The position numbers and the translations under genes are program-made. A stretch of 64,000 nt of DNA, from the NCBI GenBank assembly GCA_037693485.1, contig CM075346.1, forward strand, positions 94,718,501 through 94,782,500, written 5' to 3'. Under the pieces are notes generated by a model that searched no databases, had not been told where the DNA came from, and saw only the letters and a list, made by a program, of their open reading frames with translations. Within the stretch, counting starts at the first letter, position 1. Every line of letters begins with the position of its first letter. The stretch comes from Kitagawia praeruptora. Its lineage: Eukaryota; Streptophyta; Magnoliopsida; Apiales; Apiaceae. Below, piece after piece: positions 51,501 to 61,198 of this stretch.

Positions 51501-52589
51501 TTCTTGCTAGCAACAAAAATTCAATACTCTCATTTTGAGAATCTAAGCATTCTGTATAGGGATCAGTTAATGCGGCTAGCAGAGGACAAAGGTCCAGAAT
51601 TCTCAGCATACCCAAATGTTGTCCGGATGGTGGTTGACAGTAAAATGAAGAGGGTGAGCCTGGAGGAAAAGGAATTAATGGAACTTTCAGTGGAATCTCT
51701 TAAGGCCGTCTGTAGGCAGATGATGGGTAAGGGATTCGCTTCTGTGCTTAAAGATAATGCAGTGAAGACCATTGAAAGTGTCATACTACAGAAGAGCAAT
51801 GAGGTGTGGAAGTGTGATGTCATTGCTCCGAACCCTCTTGATAATGTGAAGATTGAACCAGAGCTGATAGAGAGGAATTGGAATATTCTTCAAGCAAGGA
51901 AGAATGTTGATGAAGCTCTGAATCTTCCTACTGGAGAACTGGAACAAGGAGAGATAAGGGAGACAGTTGGTGTTCCAGGAAGAGACAGCGTATACTGGAT
52001 ACATTCTTTTACTGATAATGCAGCTGATGCCTTAGTATTCATAGATGCAGACCAGAAGCAAACACTCTTGCATATGAGTAGAGACTGGCTGAAGCAGACT
52101 CAAGATGCTGCATTTCTAGAGAAAGTGTTATATGTGTTCAAATGGGAAGATGTGGAAGTTAAGTATGTGACAGAAAAGCAGAGACTCGTGGGTTACCTAT
52201 CTGATGTAGTAGTGGAAATGAAGCGATTGGAGCGAGATGCGGCTAGTGTCCACAATACTAACCGTGTCATAGGCTATCCCAAAATGATCTACTGTCAGTT
52301 TAAATCTGATAAAACTCATAGGAAACCTCGGCTTATCATGAAGAAATTTGAGGAAATTCCAGAGATCAGAACTACTCAGGAGGTGGACAAACTCAGAAGG
52401 CTTTTCAAACATCCTTACCCAGAACCCAGGAACCCTCTAGAGATGGAAGCAGTAAGTTTGTTGAATACTAGGTGGACGCAACTTCGTGATCCAGTATATA
52501 AGAAACAAAAGCAGCAGGAGGAGAAGCGCAGAAGGCAGAAAGAAGAAAAAGATCAAGCTGCTGAAGCTAGAAAGAGGAAACGGAATTAG
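48594..52589 (+). CDS. ORF3 of copia element F: 1331-codon protein of unknown function
   Basis: A large uninterrupted ORF between pol and the 3' LTR, sense strand. Residues 1-230 look globular (SWIRFLNLYSKAS, FRFTLAGQEYVVTEQIVNKV, LGIALARELDINYGRI), reminiscent of the plant 'putative plant transposon protein' domains. About 280-500 is Ser/His/Pro/Glu-rich and probably disordered. About 565-660 is a heptad-rich coiled coil (MSSMENQMKEFGQSMGQLG). 660-700 is Gly/Pro-rich. About 830-875 is a second helix. A globular part follows to about 1290, and the tail KRRRQKEEKDQAAEARKRKRN is basic, nuclear-signal-like. I see no signal peptide or membrane segment, so it is not a typical env-like protein. An acceptor-like site at 48543 suggests a spliced message. 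Confidence 0.8.
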   Translation: MAHQFSLAKNNFYNISTEIGDQLPRFKSWIRFLNLYSKASTAFTAKPTLVHDALQQLWTSAVSFGSKSTPFGFRFTLAGQEYVVTEQIVNKVLGFPVKDAYDPEPTAADRLKFFEEIGCYPPTGRITGNIQKQFLHVEWNYFFEAITRCFRARESDYHQISIPMQNLGIALARELDINYGRIVLSEIVAVMGSTASRDLNTTDVVCWFPRFLQMLINGLVPKDALAVRRSFASGSSSAPLGMGTKSLSTVENQDKHHGKPMSVPETLQTWLTYDEGVTTLMDFSQASSHAPNRSAHAEAFEAIPDEQSGDEQGNESGNLSPHSTHSSSHVSDSMTQETASPQNLSQGKSHISNSLSSKSPEIRQPAHIDVGNDEESEPEEQQLIRKKAKTSHAATSKPQSNPRVSHATTPPHESGSPHEQSAHRDFDFGDEFVPLKDTVASRGHEALKTSAVPSPVCTDATKRIGSDVVQEHFVASQPEIPTQEQTVFDPITANYISYQVSAGTSSYFGSIIEDIHERETGSVCERLGREGPSFLRPETERQIPTERELERGHLNQTPSLYAENLESRMSSMENQMKEFGQSMGQLGMNVGDNQRALDDYAARMALQASAFTELKNQVNDMGHAAGVLGNTLNDRMGAMEFTMDNLAVEISRVMYAIRSFVPPECFAPQQPPPDAGTGGASGAGPYGSGFEDFDTAGGSGDQGGVQDNSPKGENIKETRQQGVQIEEIQEHADLVKDMEVEPSIDEEALRRKKGKAIAIEPDEPFVDLSHQEKVQEVLDSDSDMEDAPLKHAIKRSLKDQGGGAGMSFGLPEEIAVDKETLEAQQLALDQAEFFKMKQMQGRAAFQEKKAELQGKQYDYELARLADPQIDLDNRRIGKKWDDARKILMGPCTKGEHNKEADDLFYRLNLQNPMAADYINALKRLISKVRVGYNSAQKEWQVILSFTEGVPMSFMYVDDQFMTRRSASELFLLATKIQYSHFENLSILYRDQLMRLAEDKGPEFSAYPNVVRMVVDSKMKRVSLEEKELMELSVESLKAVCRQMMGKGFASVLKDNAVKTIESVILQKSNEVWKCDVIAPNPLDNVKIEPELIERNWNILQARKNVDEALNLPTGELEQGEIRETVGVPGRDSVYWIHSFTDNAADALVFIDADQKQTLLHMSRDWLKQTQDAAFLEKVLYVFKWEDVEVKYVTEKQRLVGYLSDVVVEMKRLERDAASVHNTNRVIGYPKMIYCQFKSDKTHRKPRLIMKKFEEIPEIRTTQEVDKLRRLFKHPYPEPRNPLEMEAVSLLNTRWTQLRDPVYKKQKQQEEKRRRQKEEKDQAAEARKRKRN

Positions 52590-52932
52590 GGTTAAAGGTC
52601 AGAGTGGTGTGAACTTGAAGTTGGAAAACCTTCATGTCTTTCGGTTGCTTTAACTCACTTGAGGAAAATTCATCTTAGAATGAATCCAATAAGGTGATAT
52701 AAGTTTGACTAAAAGATATGAAATAATCCAGGTGATAGGAATCATTCAAATGATCTTTAGTTCGAGGTTCGAATTCTGTTTCTGGTTTAAGTTCTTTGTA
52801 TTGTTTTCATGTACTTGTAATTGTATATTTTTCAAGACTGTAATGTTAATTATCTTTTCTCGTCTCATTGTTTAGTTGAGTTATCCTTCATTAATTTGAA
52901 TGTCATTGTTAGACAATCAAATTGGGGGAGAT
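52590..52932 (+). other. 3' untranslated part of F and polypurine tract
   Basis: No gene. The PPT aaattgggggagat (52919-52932) abuts the 3' LTR. Confidence 0.85.
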
Positions 52933-53985
52933 TGAAAGGCAGAGTGTATTAACTTGTAACACTATAACTAATGTAACTCAATTAAACGAAAAGATACTTA
53001 ACCAGAAGACAATCAAGAACAAGAAGTCACAAGGAATCAACACTAAATGAAGACAAGGTAATTGATACAATTGAACATGTTAACTATGATCAAGCCAAGA
53101 AGAAATCATTGAGAGAAGTTCAAGTCAAAGTTGTTCAGGCCTCAGTGATTTGAGAATTCGAGATTCAAGATCATAACTATCAGTATCAACAAGACCAATT
53201 GATTTCAAGTGAACAAGAAGGAAAGCAAATATTGGAAAGCCAAGTTACTAAGTGAATATGGTAATTTATTCAAGAAGCAGAAACACTATCAAGACTAGTC
53301 ACTTATGAACCAGACCAGTGCATCAAGTGTCAGGACATTGATAGCAAGATTATGTCAGTAATAAAGATCCATGTTCAAGAGCTTGTAGAAGAACAAAGAA
53401 GATATGAAGATATCACAAGCTCAAGATGTGCATTGAAGTTTCAAGTTGAAGACCAGAATATTTTCTAAGTAAGAAATGTTCTAGATGGCTAAGTCGAAAT
53501 TCCCAAGTAGAAGTTCTACTTAGAATTTCGAGATGGCTAAGTAGAAATTCTCAAGTAGAAGTTCTACTTAGAGTGCAGCTTCAACATGACACATGGCATC
53601 TTCTGATTGGCAGATTTCCAAGCTTTCAAGATAAGACAAGATTTATGTGGACATCATTGGGCCACGTACATCTTAGTCTTTGAAGACTACAGGTCATAGA
53701 TTACATGTAGTATAAATAGAAGCACTTGTGTAATGTTTTAGTTAGTGAGCAATATTGAGAAAAACACAAGAAAAAGAGAGAGAGTATTCACAGAGCTTAG
53801 AATCATTCACTTCTCTCTCAACTTCTGTTATACTTTGTAATGAATGTTGTAGCAACCTTTTCAAGTTATATATAAAAGAAATATATTCCTTGAATCTGTG
53901 TGTTCATTTATTGCATCGTATTTATTGCTACTCATAATCGAAAAGTTGTATTCACCCCCCCTCTACAACACATTTGGACCTAACA
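52933..53985 (+). repeat. 3' LTR of element F
   Basis: Visually identical to 39311-40363; TATAAATA at 53711-53718. Followed by TSD attct. Confidence 0.95.
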
Positions 53986-53990
53986 ATTCT

Positions 53991-54062
53991 TCTAGCTTGT
54001 ATGGATCGGACCCTATTGATTAATGGGCTTAAATCTAGTCCATGGAGATTTTGGGCACAACA
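53991..54062 (-). repeat. 5' LTR of element D, last 72 bp
   Basis: Continues D's LTR (tctagcttgtatggatcgga, as at 22978-22997) to gggcacaaca; then TSD agttt 54063-54067. Confidence 0.9.
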
Positions 54063-54067
54063 AGTTT

Positions 54068-54586
54068 TACCAGAATCTTCTTGAGGTCTTCAGTATTCAA
54101 ATCACCGGCTCTATCGCCCTTTGCTTCCTTATCTTTATCATCGACTTCATGTGAATTTGCCAGGCTCGAATCGTTCATGGTCTCTTCTGAACTTGAATCA
54201 TCTTTAATTATCTCGATGGAAGGTTCCTTCGCTTTTTTCTTTTTCCAAGAAGATGCTCCTGATTTCGTAGTCTTCTTACTCTTAAGTCCTGCCAAAATTC
54301 GCGATCGAGTCTTCTTAGCAGGAGGTTGTTTATCCTTGGGTTCAACATCTTCTTCACCTTCAGCATCTTTCTTTGGGTCTTCGATCTCTTCCTCAACCTT
54401 TTTATCACGTTCTTCTTCATCAACGTCCAACTGCTTGGGATTAACCTTAGCTTTTTTACCCTTCTTACCTGATGCCAACTTCGACTTCTTCTTCTTTTGT
54501 GTTGTCTGTTCGAGGGTTGTGAGTCTTTCTCCTTGGGGTTCCTTCTCTACAGATTGTGTTGCTTCGCTATCTGAATTGCTTGCCAT
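54068..54586 (-). pseudogene. Element C gag, N-terminal part
   Basis: Start MASNSDSEATQS at 54586, parallel to MSGNSDSEATRS of D. Lys- and Glu-rich, low complexity, with KKKKSKLASGKKGKKAK and PSIEIIKDDSSSEE like D. It breaks at D's insertion point in ...LKKILVKL and resumes at 22177 with KEEKQ, exactly where D has LKKILAQLKDEKN. The open plus-strand frame over the same bases is a shadow. Confidence 0.85.
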
Positions 54587-54614
54587 CTTTCCACTCTTAA
54601 GATGATAACTCTCT

Positions 54615-54632
54615 CCCCTCCTTCTAGCGCCA
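54615..54632 (-). other. Primer binding site of C (tRNA-Asn type)
   Basis: TGGCGCTAGAAGGAGGGG on the minus strand, identical to D's, one base from the LTR. Confidence 0.75.
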
Positions 54633-54633
54633 A

Positions 54634-55419
54634 TGTTGATGAGTAGATTTTGTAACAACTTTTGAGAGGTTTATGGTGAGTTGTAAAGGCTAACGATCAA
54701 CTAATCAATGGAGAATGGAGGTTTTTTGTGGGGGTTGAACTGAGCTCGAGAGCATTTACAAGAATCTCGCGAGTTCCTTTGAGGCTTGTGTCGTGTGTTC
54801 TCAAGAATCTCGTAGGTGTATTGTGAGGCTTGTAAAACATGTTCTTAAAGTGCCTACGTACCCTTGTATATATAGGGATCAAGTTCACGTAGTTCTTTTA
54901 AGACTAGAAGTCTGGTTAGGCGGCAATAAACTAGGTTCCTAATTCATGGGGAACTCCTTTTCACCAGAATTATCCACGAATAGGTGACCTAAGTCGAATA
55001 GAACTCGAGTTCTAGTCCGACTAGGAGTGTATTTACTAGTTGTAGTTCTATTAGAAGTATTCAAGGATCATCTACGCCCAAGGAATACATTCCAATAAGG
55101 AGTTAACATTCATAACTTGCTCCTAAAGAATAGGAGGCTTAATCATACTAGAATTCTGCTGGAATAAATCTGTTCTCGTACAGGAAGCTGTCTCTCAGGA
55201 ACCTGTCTGCAGGAACCTGTCTCTCGGGAAGCTGTCTGCAGGAAGCTGTCTTTCGGGAACCTGTCTCTTCGGGAACCTGAACCTGTCTAGATCCATTTCA
55301 CATGCTGTTTGACCCCATTTATCTTAAGGGACCTCAATCATAACCCATATTAATCATACGGATTGGATCCTTAAGCCCAATGGACCCAAATCTAGCCCAT
55401 GTAGATTTTGGGCACAACA
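54634..55419 (-). repeat. 5' LTR of element C (right copy)
   Basis: Matches 11560-12344 with about 18 differences. The aggaagctgtct/aggaacctgtct run is at about 55180-55290. Followed by TSD gtgtc (55420-55424). Confidence 0.9.
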
Positions 55420-55837
55420 GTGTCTATTCATCTTCTATCTTTTTTATGGATGTATGTTTAGTTTAGTATACGTATGCTGACAGGTAGCGTGTACTTGTTT
55501 CGTGTTATCCGATCAGATATCATAACCATTGCATATAGTGATTAAAGGCGTCAGATCTAAGCAAAGTATTTAATGAAGTTAGGATCCCATATTTTCTCTT
55601 GCAGAAGTAATTCGATTCCAATTCTTGTTAGTTGGTTAATTCTTAGCTTGTTAATTTAATTCTTAGTTAATTTAGTTTATTAAACCCAAAATTGTTATTT
55701 ATCTTAGCAGTGAATAATAATCATACATTGTTGCATAGGTACTAATCTGAATTAAAAACCAGATCTCTGTGGGAACGAACTTGACTTGTTCATATATTAC
55801 TTGTGACCACGTACGCTTGAGTGATTTTGTGTTATCA
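55420..55837 (+). repeat. 3' LTR of element B, piece 3
   Basis: Matches 785-1199 of the 5' LTR (gtgtctattcatcttctatc onward) and ends gtgttatca at 55837. Beyond it the sequence no longer matches B. Confidence 0.85.
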
Positions 55838-58800
55838 GATGTCTTCTCAATATTTCAGAGGATCGGGAATTTCATGAACGACTGGACATGGTTGTCTTTA
55901 ATTCCATCAAGAAAATCCTTTCAGTTGGGATCCATCTTGTATGCTAGATAAGAGCTGCATAGAATTTTAATTTGGACCGAAGAAAGCTCAATCCTCAAGT
56001 AAGTCTAATCAATTTTAACTCGTGTGATCTTTAGAGATCTTCAGCATCTTTTTCTTGTCTTTGTTTGTGTTATGCTTTGTCAACCGATGGCGGCTCTCGT
56101 GATTGAAAAAGCTGGTAATGAGGTGAGAAGGAATCAAGATGGATATTTTGATTTGGAAAGTATTTTTGATTTATGAAATAGGAGTTCATTTCTGCAACTT
56201 GGTGCAGTTTTAAGAATTCTGTAACTCTTGAGACGGGAGTATGGAAGATATGAGTTGTATTTCAGTATTTGTGTAGTTGGTGTGTCTTTCATGAGCATCT
56301 CAGGCTTTTAAGCCTAACTTTAAAGCTCGAAATTCTTGTGCTTTTGAGCCTTTGACAAGCTCGAGCTTTTACCTTGTATCTTAAGGCTATATATAAGTAG
56401 TAGAACTCAGAGTTTCTTGAAAATACTTAATTGTCTTTCACTATTTTTTCGGCCATACCAGCATACGTATTTCTTTCTATTGAAAACTGGACTCTTGGAA
56501 TTATTAGAGGATTTGAGGTAGGATCTCGAGGCTTTGAGGAATTTGTCGAGGTTCATCGGCAGTTACATGAATACATTTAGTACCATTTCTCAAAGAGCGA
56601 CTAGGTAGTATATGTAAAAATAACAACTTGTACTTTTGCTTTTCCTTGTTCTTTATCACGAGCTTTGTGGTATTTCGTGACCCTTTACGAATGATTCTGT
56701 CAAGATTTGGGGGCTTCTGAGCCTCTATTGTCGAGCTCCTTTTGCCACCTTTTAAGGAGATGTGTATTTATACACAATTGCCCCCATTTCGGTTTTATCA
56801 AAATACACTGTTGATTTCTATGATGGCGATCTTGCCTTGTTATATTGTCATGTGACCATAATTTGTGTGACCTTTAGAACAATGGAGACAAAGTCGAGGC
56901 AGAGAGTAAACATTTCAAAGATAAGATTTCTAACGAGGTGCAATCTCGACCTTATGTTGGCCTGTACTACCTTGGGAGCTGTTGACCTTAACTTTCCTGG
57001 TCGTAGATCTTGAGAAATTATACAGGTCGATCTCGAAACGAGATTTTGAGGCATTTTTGATATCCAGATGTTTGCCATGTAGGCACATATTTTTGTGTAT
57101 GTAGAGGAGCAATTTTGTACATACATTTTGTGTATATATATGCTCCCCTTTTTTTGTAGACCGTGGAGGTTCTATGTGACCAGATTTGGAGATTGAATGA
57201 GTTCTCATGGCGGGATGATGTTGAGTTTGGCGACCTCGCGCTTTACAGGAGGATAGACCTCGTTCGTAGGAGCTCGTTTTAGTGTGTGTGGTGAATATGG
57301 GACAAGTTTCTTCAAGCTTACAAGATTGCTTGTATTCAGCCCTCGAGGTTTTCCAACAGCTCTTTCCAGCTTTTACAACTCTGGGCGATTTTTTAGATTT
57401 GTACTTGTTGAACTTAATGATCTTTGGGATCATTTTTATCGAGTTTTACATGATTTTGAGCTTATACTCGAGCTTTTAAACTCGAACTTGTCGGGCTTTC
57501 CAACTTGTTTTTATCAAAATTAGAGGATGAACTTCGCGGGGTCGAGCCCATATATGTTCGAGCTTCTTGCTTGACGTCCTATAAGTATATTATTTATATG
57601 TCGAGCTCGTGATATATGTCGAACTAGAATTTAGAGAGCTTTGGAGCTTATTTAAAACTTTGGATGATACTTCGACCTCAAACTGTCTGTTATGGAGATT
57701 CTCAGAATGGTAGTAACCTTTAGGAACCACATCGAGGTCACTAGAGCTATGTATCTCTTTGAAATTGTATGCCTCGTTGACTTTTCCAAAAAGTATATTG
57801 TTGCAACGAGGAGCTTGTAATATATATATATATCTAAGGCTGTGTCCACTTCCAGTTTGTAGTATGGCGCAAACGACTCATAACCTTGAGTTGGTACCAT
57901 AATTTTCACTGATAATTCTTCAACAAAAGTCTTCGAGTAGATGTCGATAGATACTAAAACACCTCAGCCTTTCAAATTATAACATTTCTAAACATTCGCC
58001 CCTCCATAGTTGTTATAAGATCTTCAGATCTTTGTTTTTTGTTGATATTTTTGTCTTGTCATAGTTAGTGTTTGTCGACCTTTACAGGTTTTTTAGCTCA
58101 TATTTGTTGATCTTATAAATTCCAACTTGTTGATTTTTCATCTCGTTTCTGGAAAGCCTGTTGAAATGTGGGATGTGGAGATCGTAGTCGTGGTGTCTGT
58201 TATCTGAATAATGGAATAAGTCGAGGTGCTGGAGGGATGGCGCAACCAGTGATAGAATGGAGAAGATGACAGCTCGACCTTGGGCATAGAGGTCGAGACA
58301 TTTGTTGTCTTTCTTTGGGTATCAACATGAGCTCGAGTATTACGACGAGTCGGGCTTTACTTGCCATAGGATTGGAGAAAAAGAGCTACAATAGGCTCTG
58401 GTGGTGGATTTGGTGTTTCTTCTTTTTCGGGTGGTTCCTTCGATAGACATATTCTTAGGCGTCGAGGTCGTGGAGCCATGCATATGGAGATGAAGAGCTT
58501 TTTTTTTTTTTTTAAATCAGATCATGGAGATTCGATTTGGTGATATCATTTGTCTGGAGTGCGTCGAGGTCGTGGAGCCATGCATATGGAGATGGGGAGT
58601 TTTTTTTTTTTTTTAAATCAAATCATGGAGATTTGATTTGGTGATATCATTTATCTGGAGTGCGTCGAGGTCGTGGAGCCATGCATATGGAGATGGAGAG
58701 CTTCTTTTTTTCTTTTTTTTTTTGATCGAACAGCAATAGCGTTTTAACTCGTGGGTCTCATCCTCGAGACAGGCGATGTTGGATAAACATCTCGACCTCG

Positions 58801-59752
58801 TGGATTGTCAAGCTTGAACTCAACGAGATTGGGAGCTTGTTTGAAATATGACGTATTTAAATCATCATTTGTCGAACTTGTCGTTGCTTGACATGGAGAA
58901 AGATTTAGTTAAAGCTCTAGTGTTCCTGAGAGACATGCAAGCTTTTGAGGAAAAAGATTTCAGTGAGTCGACTCAGTTGAAGAGCGAGTTGGGAGTTTTC
59001 TTCTTGAAAATGTGACCATAGGCAGCAGATTTTCCTGATCTCTTTCACCAGACTTGTGTCTCTCTAGATGGAGCAATACCTCGATGCTCGGAGTTTGCCA
59101 TTTCGGCAGGTGGTTGTGTACATGAGATCGTTTATGGGAGCAGTTTTGTGTATATCCTATATATTTGTGTTTGCTGCTTGTCGAAGAAATTGTTGGGAAC
59201 GGTGACATCTTCGTTCGCGAACTTCCTTCTTTCTTTGAGAACATCATGAATATAAGTAATCTCGTGTTACCTCGAAAACACATTATCTCATCTTCAAACT
59301 TGCTATACGACCTCAAGGAATGGCAATAACGTTTTAGCTCATGAATTTCAGCCTCTCGAGGTAACCTCGCGAGATTTTAAAGTCATATGATCACTTGAAG
59401 AGCTTGATACTGGGAGTTCGGAGAGTTATCGTGGTGATGCCAGCACTTTATCGATAACATAGCCACTAGAGACGTCATCTGCACTTAGATCTCCATTTTT
59501 TGAACCATGTTCTTTTATCCTGCAATTCCTCTTCCGTCCATGCGTCTTTACTCATCGTTCAACAATATTGTAACGAGTTCGGCGTATTTGTCTCCTTTCC
59601 AGTGGTGTTACCTGCGAATTTTAGTGACAAACATGAAATAACATTTGTGAAGGGAAGCCATAAGTATGATAGAAGTAAATTAAAGTGTAGTCATGAATAT
59701 CCGACAGTTTGATGAATAATCCTCGAAAGAAAGAGCTCATTCTAGCGCCAAA
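55838..59752 (-). other. Interior of element I, no recognised gene
   Basis: Sequence between B's end and I's right LTR. It is rich in gagctcgag/tcgag words. A ~101-bp unit (gcgtcgaggtcgtggagcca...) with a poly(T) inside occurs three times at about 58461-58740. ORFs up to 118 codons show no motif. It could be a non-autonomous (LARD-like) interior or host DNA; I favour the former because of the primer site at its right end. Confidence 0.45.
59735..59750 (-). other. Primer binding site of element I, partial tRNA-Asn type
   Basis: The minus strand reads TGGCGCTAGAATGAGC; the first 11 bases and GAG match the C and D site. It lies two bases from the LTR. Confidence 0.6.
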
Positions 59753-59942
59753 TGATGAGCCTAAAATAAATGATTCCTGATATGTAGAAGATAGGAGATC
59801 CTTTTATTGCTCATGAGAGGTTACACTCTTTAGTAGAGAGATTATTAAGTGAGGTAGTGATAGACTATTTATAGGAGTTACAAGTGGGCCTTCATGGGCT
59901 TTAAAAGAGAGTGTTTTACTTCCACCATTCTATGGCCCAACA
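59753..59942 (-). repeat. 5' LTR of element I (right end)
   Basis: 190 bp, bounded tgatgagcct...atggcccaaca (TG...CA). On the minus strand it begins TGTTGGGCC and ends CTCATCA next to the primer site. The partner LTR is not in the window; it would lie left of element B. Confidence 0.6.
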
Positions 59943-60183
59943 ATTAGTTTCATTTTTTCTCTAAATTTTGCAATATAATTTTTAATTTTTTTACGGCCCT
60001 AATTTAAAAATGGCTTGTAACTAAAGCAATTAATATTTAAAATCTAAAAACACCAGCATTCATCTGAATTAAATCAATCATTTGACACAAGTAGTAATAT
60101 TTTCTTGCATAATGTAAGACCAACAACTTTTAGACAACAAATTCCTCCTATGAAAAAAATTGTCAAATTGGTTTAATCAATTT

Positions 60184-60380
60184 CTAAAAAAAACTGGTAA
60201 CTTCTGTCTTGATCTTAACCTGTGCTTGTACCAGTATTGTGTCATTCACTATGAAGCCGCTGGACTTTCTTGTAAGGTCACTCAGCAACATGAAATTTGG
60301 CCATCCCCAGGATCTGAATACACTGCAACCGGCACCGCAGGTGGTAAACTCCGTTGTATCAGTAGTGAACACTTGTTTAC
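60184..60380 (-). CDS. MATH-like gene, last exon
   Basis: The acceptor ttttccag lies just upstream on the minus strand. Encodes KQVFTTDTTEFTTCGAGC, then the GWPNFMLLSDL segment typical of the end of a MATH domain, and stops at 60184-60186. The splice phase agrees with the previous exon. Confidence 0.8.
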
Positions 60381-60472
60381 CTGGAAAATGTTATTTAGTT
60401 AGATAATTGGACAATTATAGCACTTGAATCTTCTGGTTTAGCATTTCTGTTTCGACAGAAATAATTTCATAC

Positions 60473-60627
60473 TTGTATATTCATGATGACGATTGGACAT
60501 TTGATTCTTTATCGCCAGGGAGTACTCTGCTGACACTTTTTTCCCAGATTTAGGACTCTCAGCCAATTGTAGATACAAAGATAGATAGTCGTTTCTCGAA
60601 TCCCCATTTGGATAGAGCATTAAGCGC
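60473..60627 (-). CDS. MATH-like gene, third exon
   Basis: Acceptor at 60628-60629, donor GTATG at 60472-60468. Encodes RRLMLYPNGDSRNDYLSLYL and SGKKVSAEYSLAI, the middle strands of the MATH fold. Confidence 0.8.
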
Positions 60628-60894
60628 CTTAATTGACAAGTAGAACACATAAAAAGTTAGCGAAGGCCTGAACAGTCAATTAAATACGGGTGGTTATAGA
60701 GTCCCTGCAGATTTTAAGAACGACAATCATGATAGAACTAGCAGCATTCTAATTTACACGAGTCACTTAGATTTGTATGCAGTCTTAGAAGCCTAAAATT
60801 AATAACTTGCTAGCAAGATAACGTTTTTAATTTATTTTAATTTTTATAATATGAGAAAGTTCTTGTGATTGTACATGAGGAGAACCATACTTAC

Positions 60895-61198
60895 CACTTG
60901 CTTTTTCCACATGTAAATTCTTCTGAATCAAGTTTTTCATGGTAAACTTTTTCTTTGCGGATTTTGGAGAAGTCACATATTTTCCAATCGAAAGCTACTT
61001 CTAGAGGATTGTCAAAGTGACTTATAGTCTCACCATTTCCGGTATTTTTGACTTCATATACTTCGACGCCAAATACACAAGAGTCATCAATCAGATATCC
61101 ATTTGTTGCAGCATTGAAAGTATTTAGTGGTATTAATCTGTCAAAACCACTTTCTTTCTTTGCTTGATGAAACCGTCGAAGTTGATGCACAGAATCAT
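60895..61198 (-). CDS. MATH-like gene, second exon
   Basis: Acceptor TGAAG before 61198, donor GTAAG from 60894. Encodes VRRFHQ-type linker (QLRRFHQAKKESGFDRLIPL), NAATNGYLIDDSCVFGVEV and the start of the second MATH domain. Confidence 0.85.

Larger units (their letters stand above)
39311..53985 (+). mobile_element. Element F: complete Ty1/copia retrotransposon (Sire-like) with an extra ORF
   Basis: LTRs 39311-40363 and 52933-53985 are both 1053 bp and I saw no difference between them. TSD attct lies at 39306-39310 and 53986-53990. Order: LTR, tRNA-iMet primer site, leader with repeats, gag (814 codons), pol (1117 codons, other frame), 1.7-kb spacer rich in TCGA words, ORF3 (1331 codons), PPT, LTR. 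The large gag, the gag-pol arrangement and a downstream ORF recall the Sire/Maximus lineage; this is a tentative placement. Very recent insertion. Confidence 0.95.
22183..54062 (-). mobile_element. Element D: apparently autonomous Tat-type Ty3/gypsy retrotransposon
   Basis: The 3' LTR is 22183-23049 (867 bp). The 5' LTR is 38516-39310 plus 53991-54062 (also 867 bp once F is removed), with about five differences by eye. TSD agttt lies at 22178-22182 and 54063-54067. On the minus strand the order is LTR, tRNA-Asn-type primer site, a single uninterrupted gag-pol ORF of 2008 codons with two RNase H domains, a repeat-rich spacer, a spliced gene in antisense orientation, PPT, LTR. The extra RNase H before integrase and the CX2HX4HX4C knuckle mark the Tat lineage. 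It carries insertions E and F. Confidence 0.95.
11560..55419 (-). mobile_element. Element C: gag-only Tat-type Ty3/gypsy retrotransposon, split by G and D
   Basis: Its LTRs are 11560-12344 (785 bp, the 3' LTR in element orientation) and 54634-55419 (786 bp, the 5' LTR), both tgttgatgag...cacaaca, about 18 differences by eye (~2.3%), with TSD gtgtc. On the minus strand the order is LTR, tRNA-Asn-type primer site (54615-54632), gag in three pieces, about 4.3 kb of repeat-rich non-coding DNA, purine tract, LTR. With G and D removed the interior is about 5.9 kb and contains no protease, RT, RNase H or integrase. It is therefore non-autonomous and probably used enzymes from a D-like relative. Confidence 0.9.
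303..55837 (+). mobile_element. Element B: non-autonomous Athila-like LTR retrotransposon, outer layer of the nest
   Basis: B consists of a 5' LTR (its first ~546 bp lie left of H, outside the window), a primer site, a 3.6-kb interior (1200-4806) and a 3' LTR in three pieces (4807-5757, 11479-11559, 55420-55837). The pieces join without loss once the A and C insertions and their duplicated 5-bp targets are removed: about 894 bp on the 3' side against 897 bp for the matching part of the 5' LTR. By eye the two copies differ at roughly 22 positions (~2.5%). The interior has a gag tail with two stop codons and no pol, so B is a dead or dependent copy. Confidence 0.85.

Noticed and set aside
53755..53937. 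60-codon ORF present twice (40133-40315)
   Set aside because: Same sequence in both LTRs of F downstream of the TATA box; short and without motif, so treated as LTR sequence.
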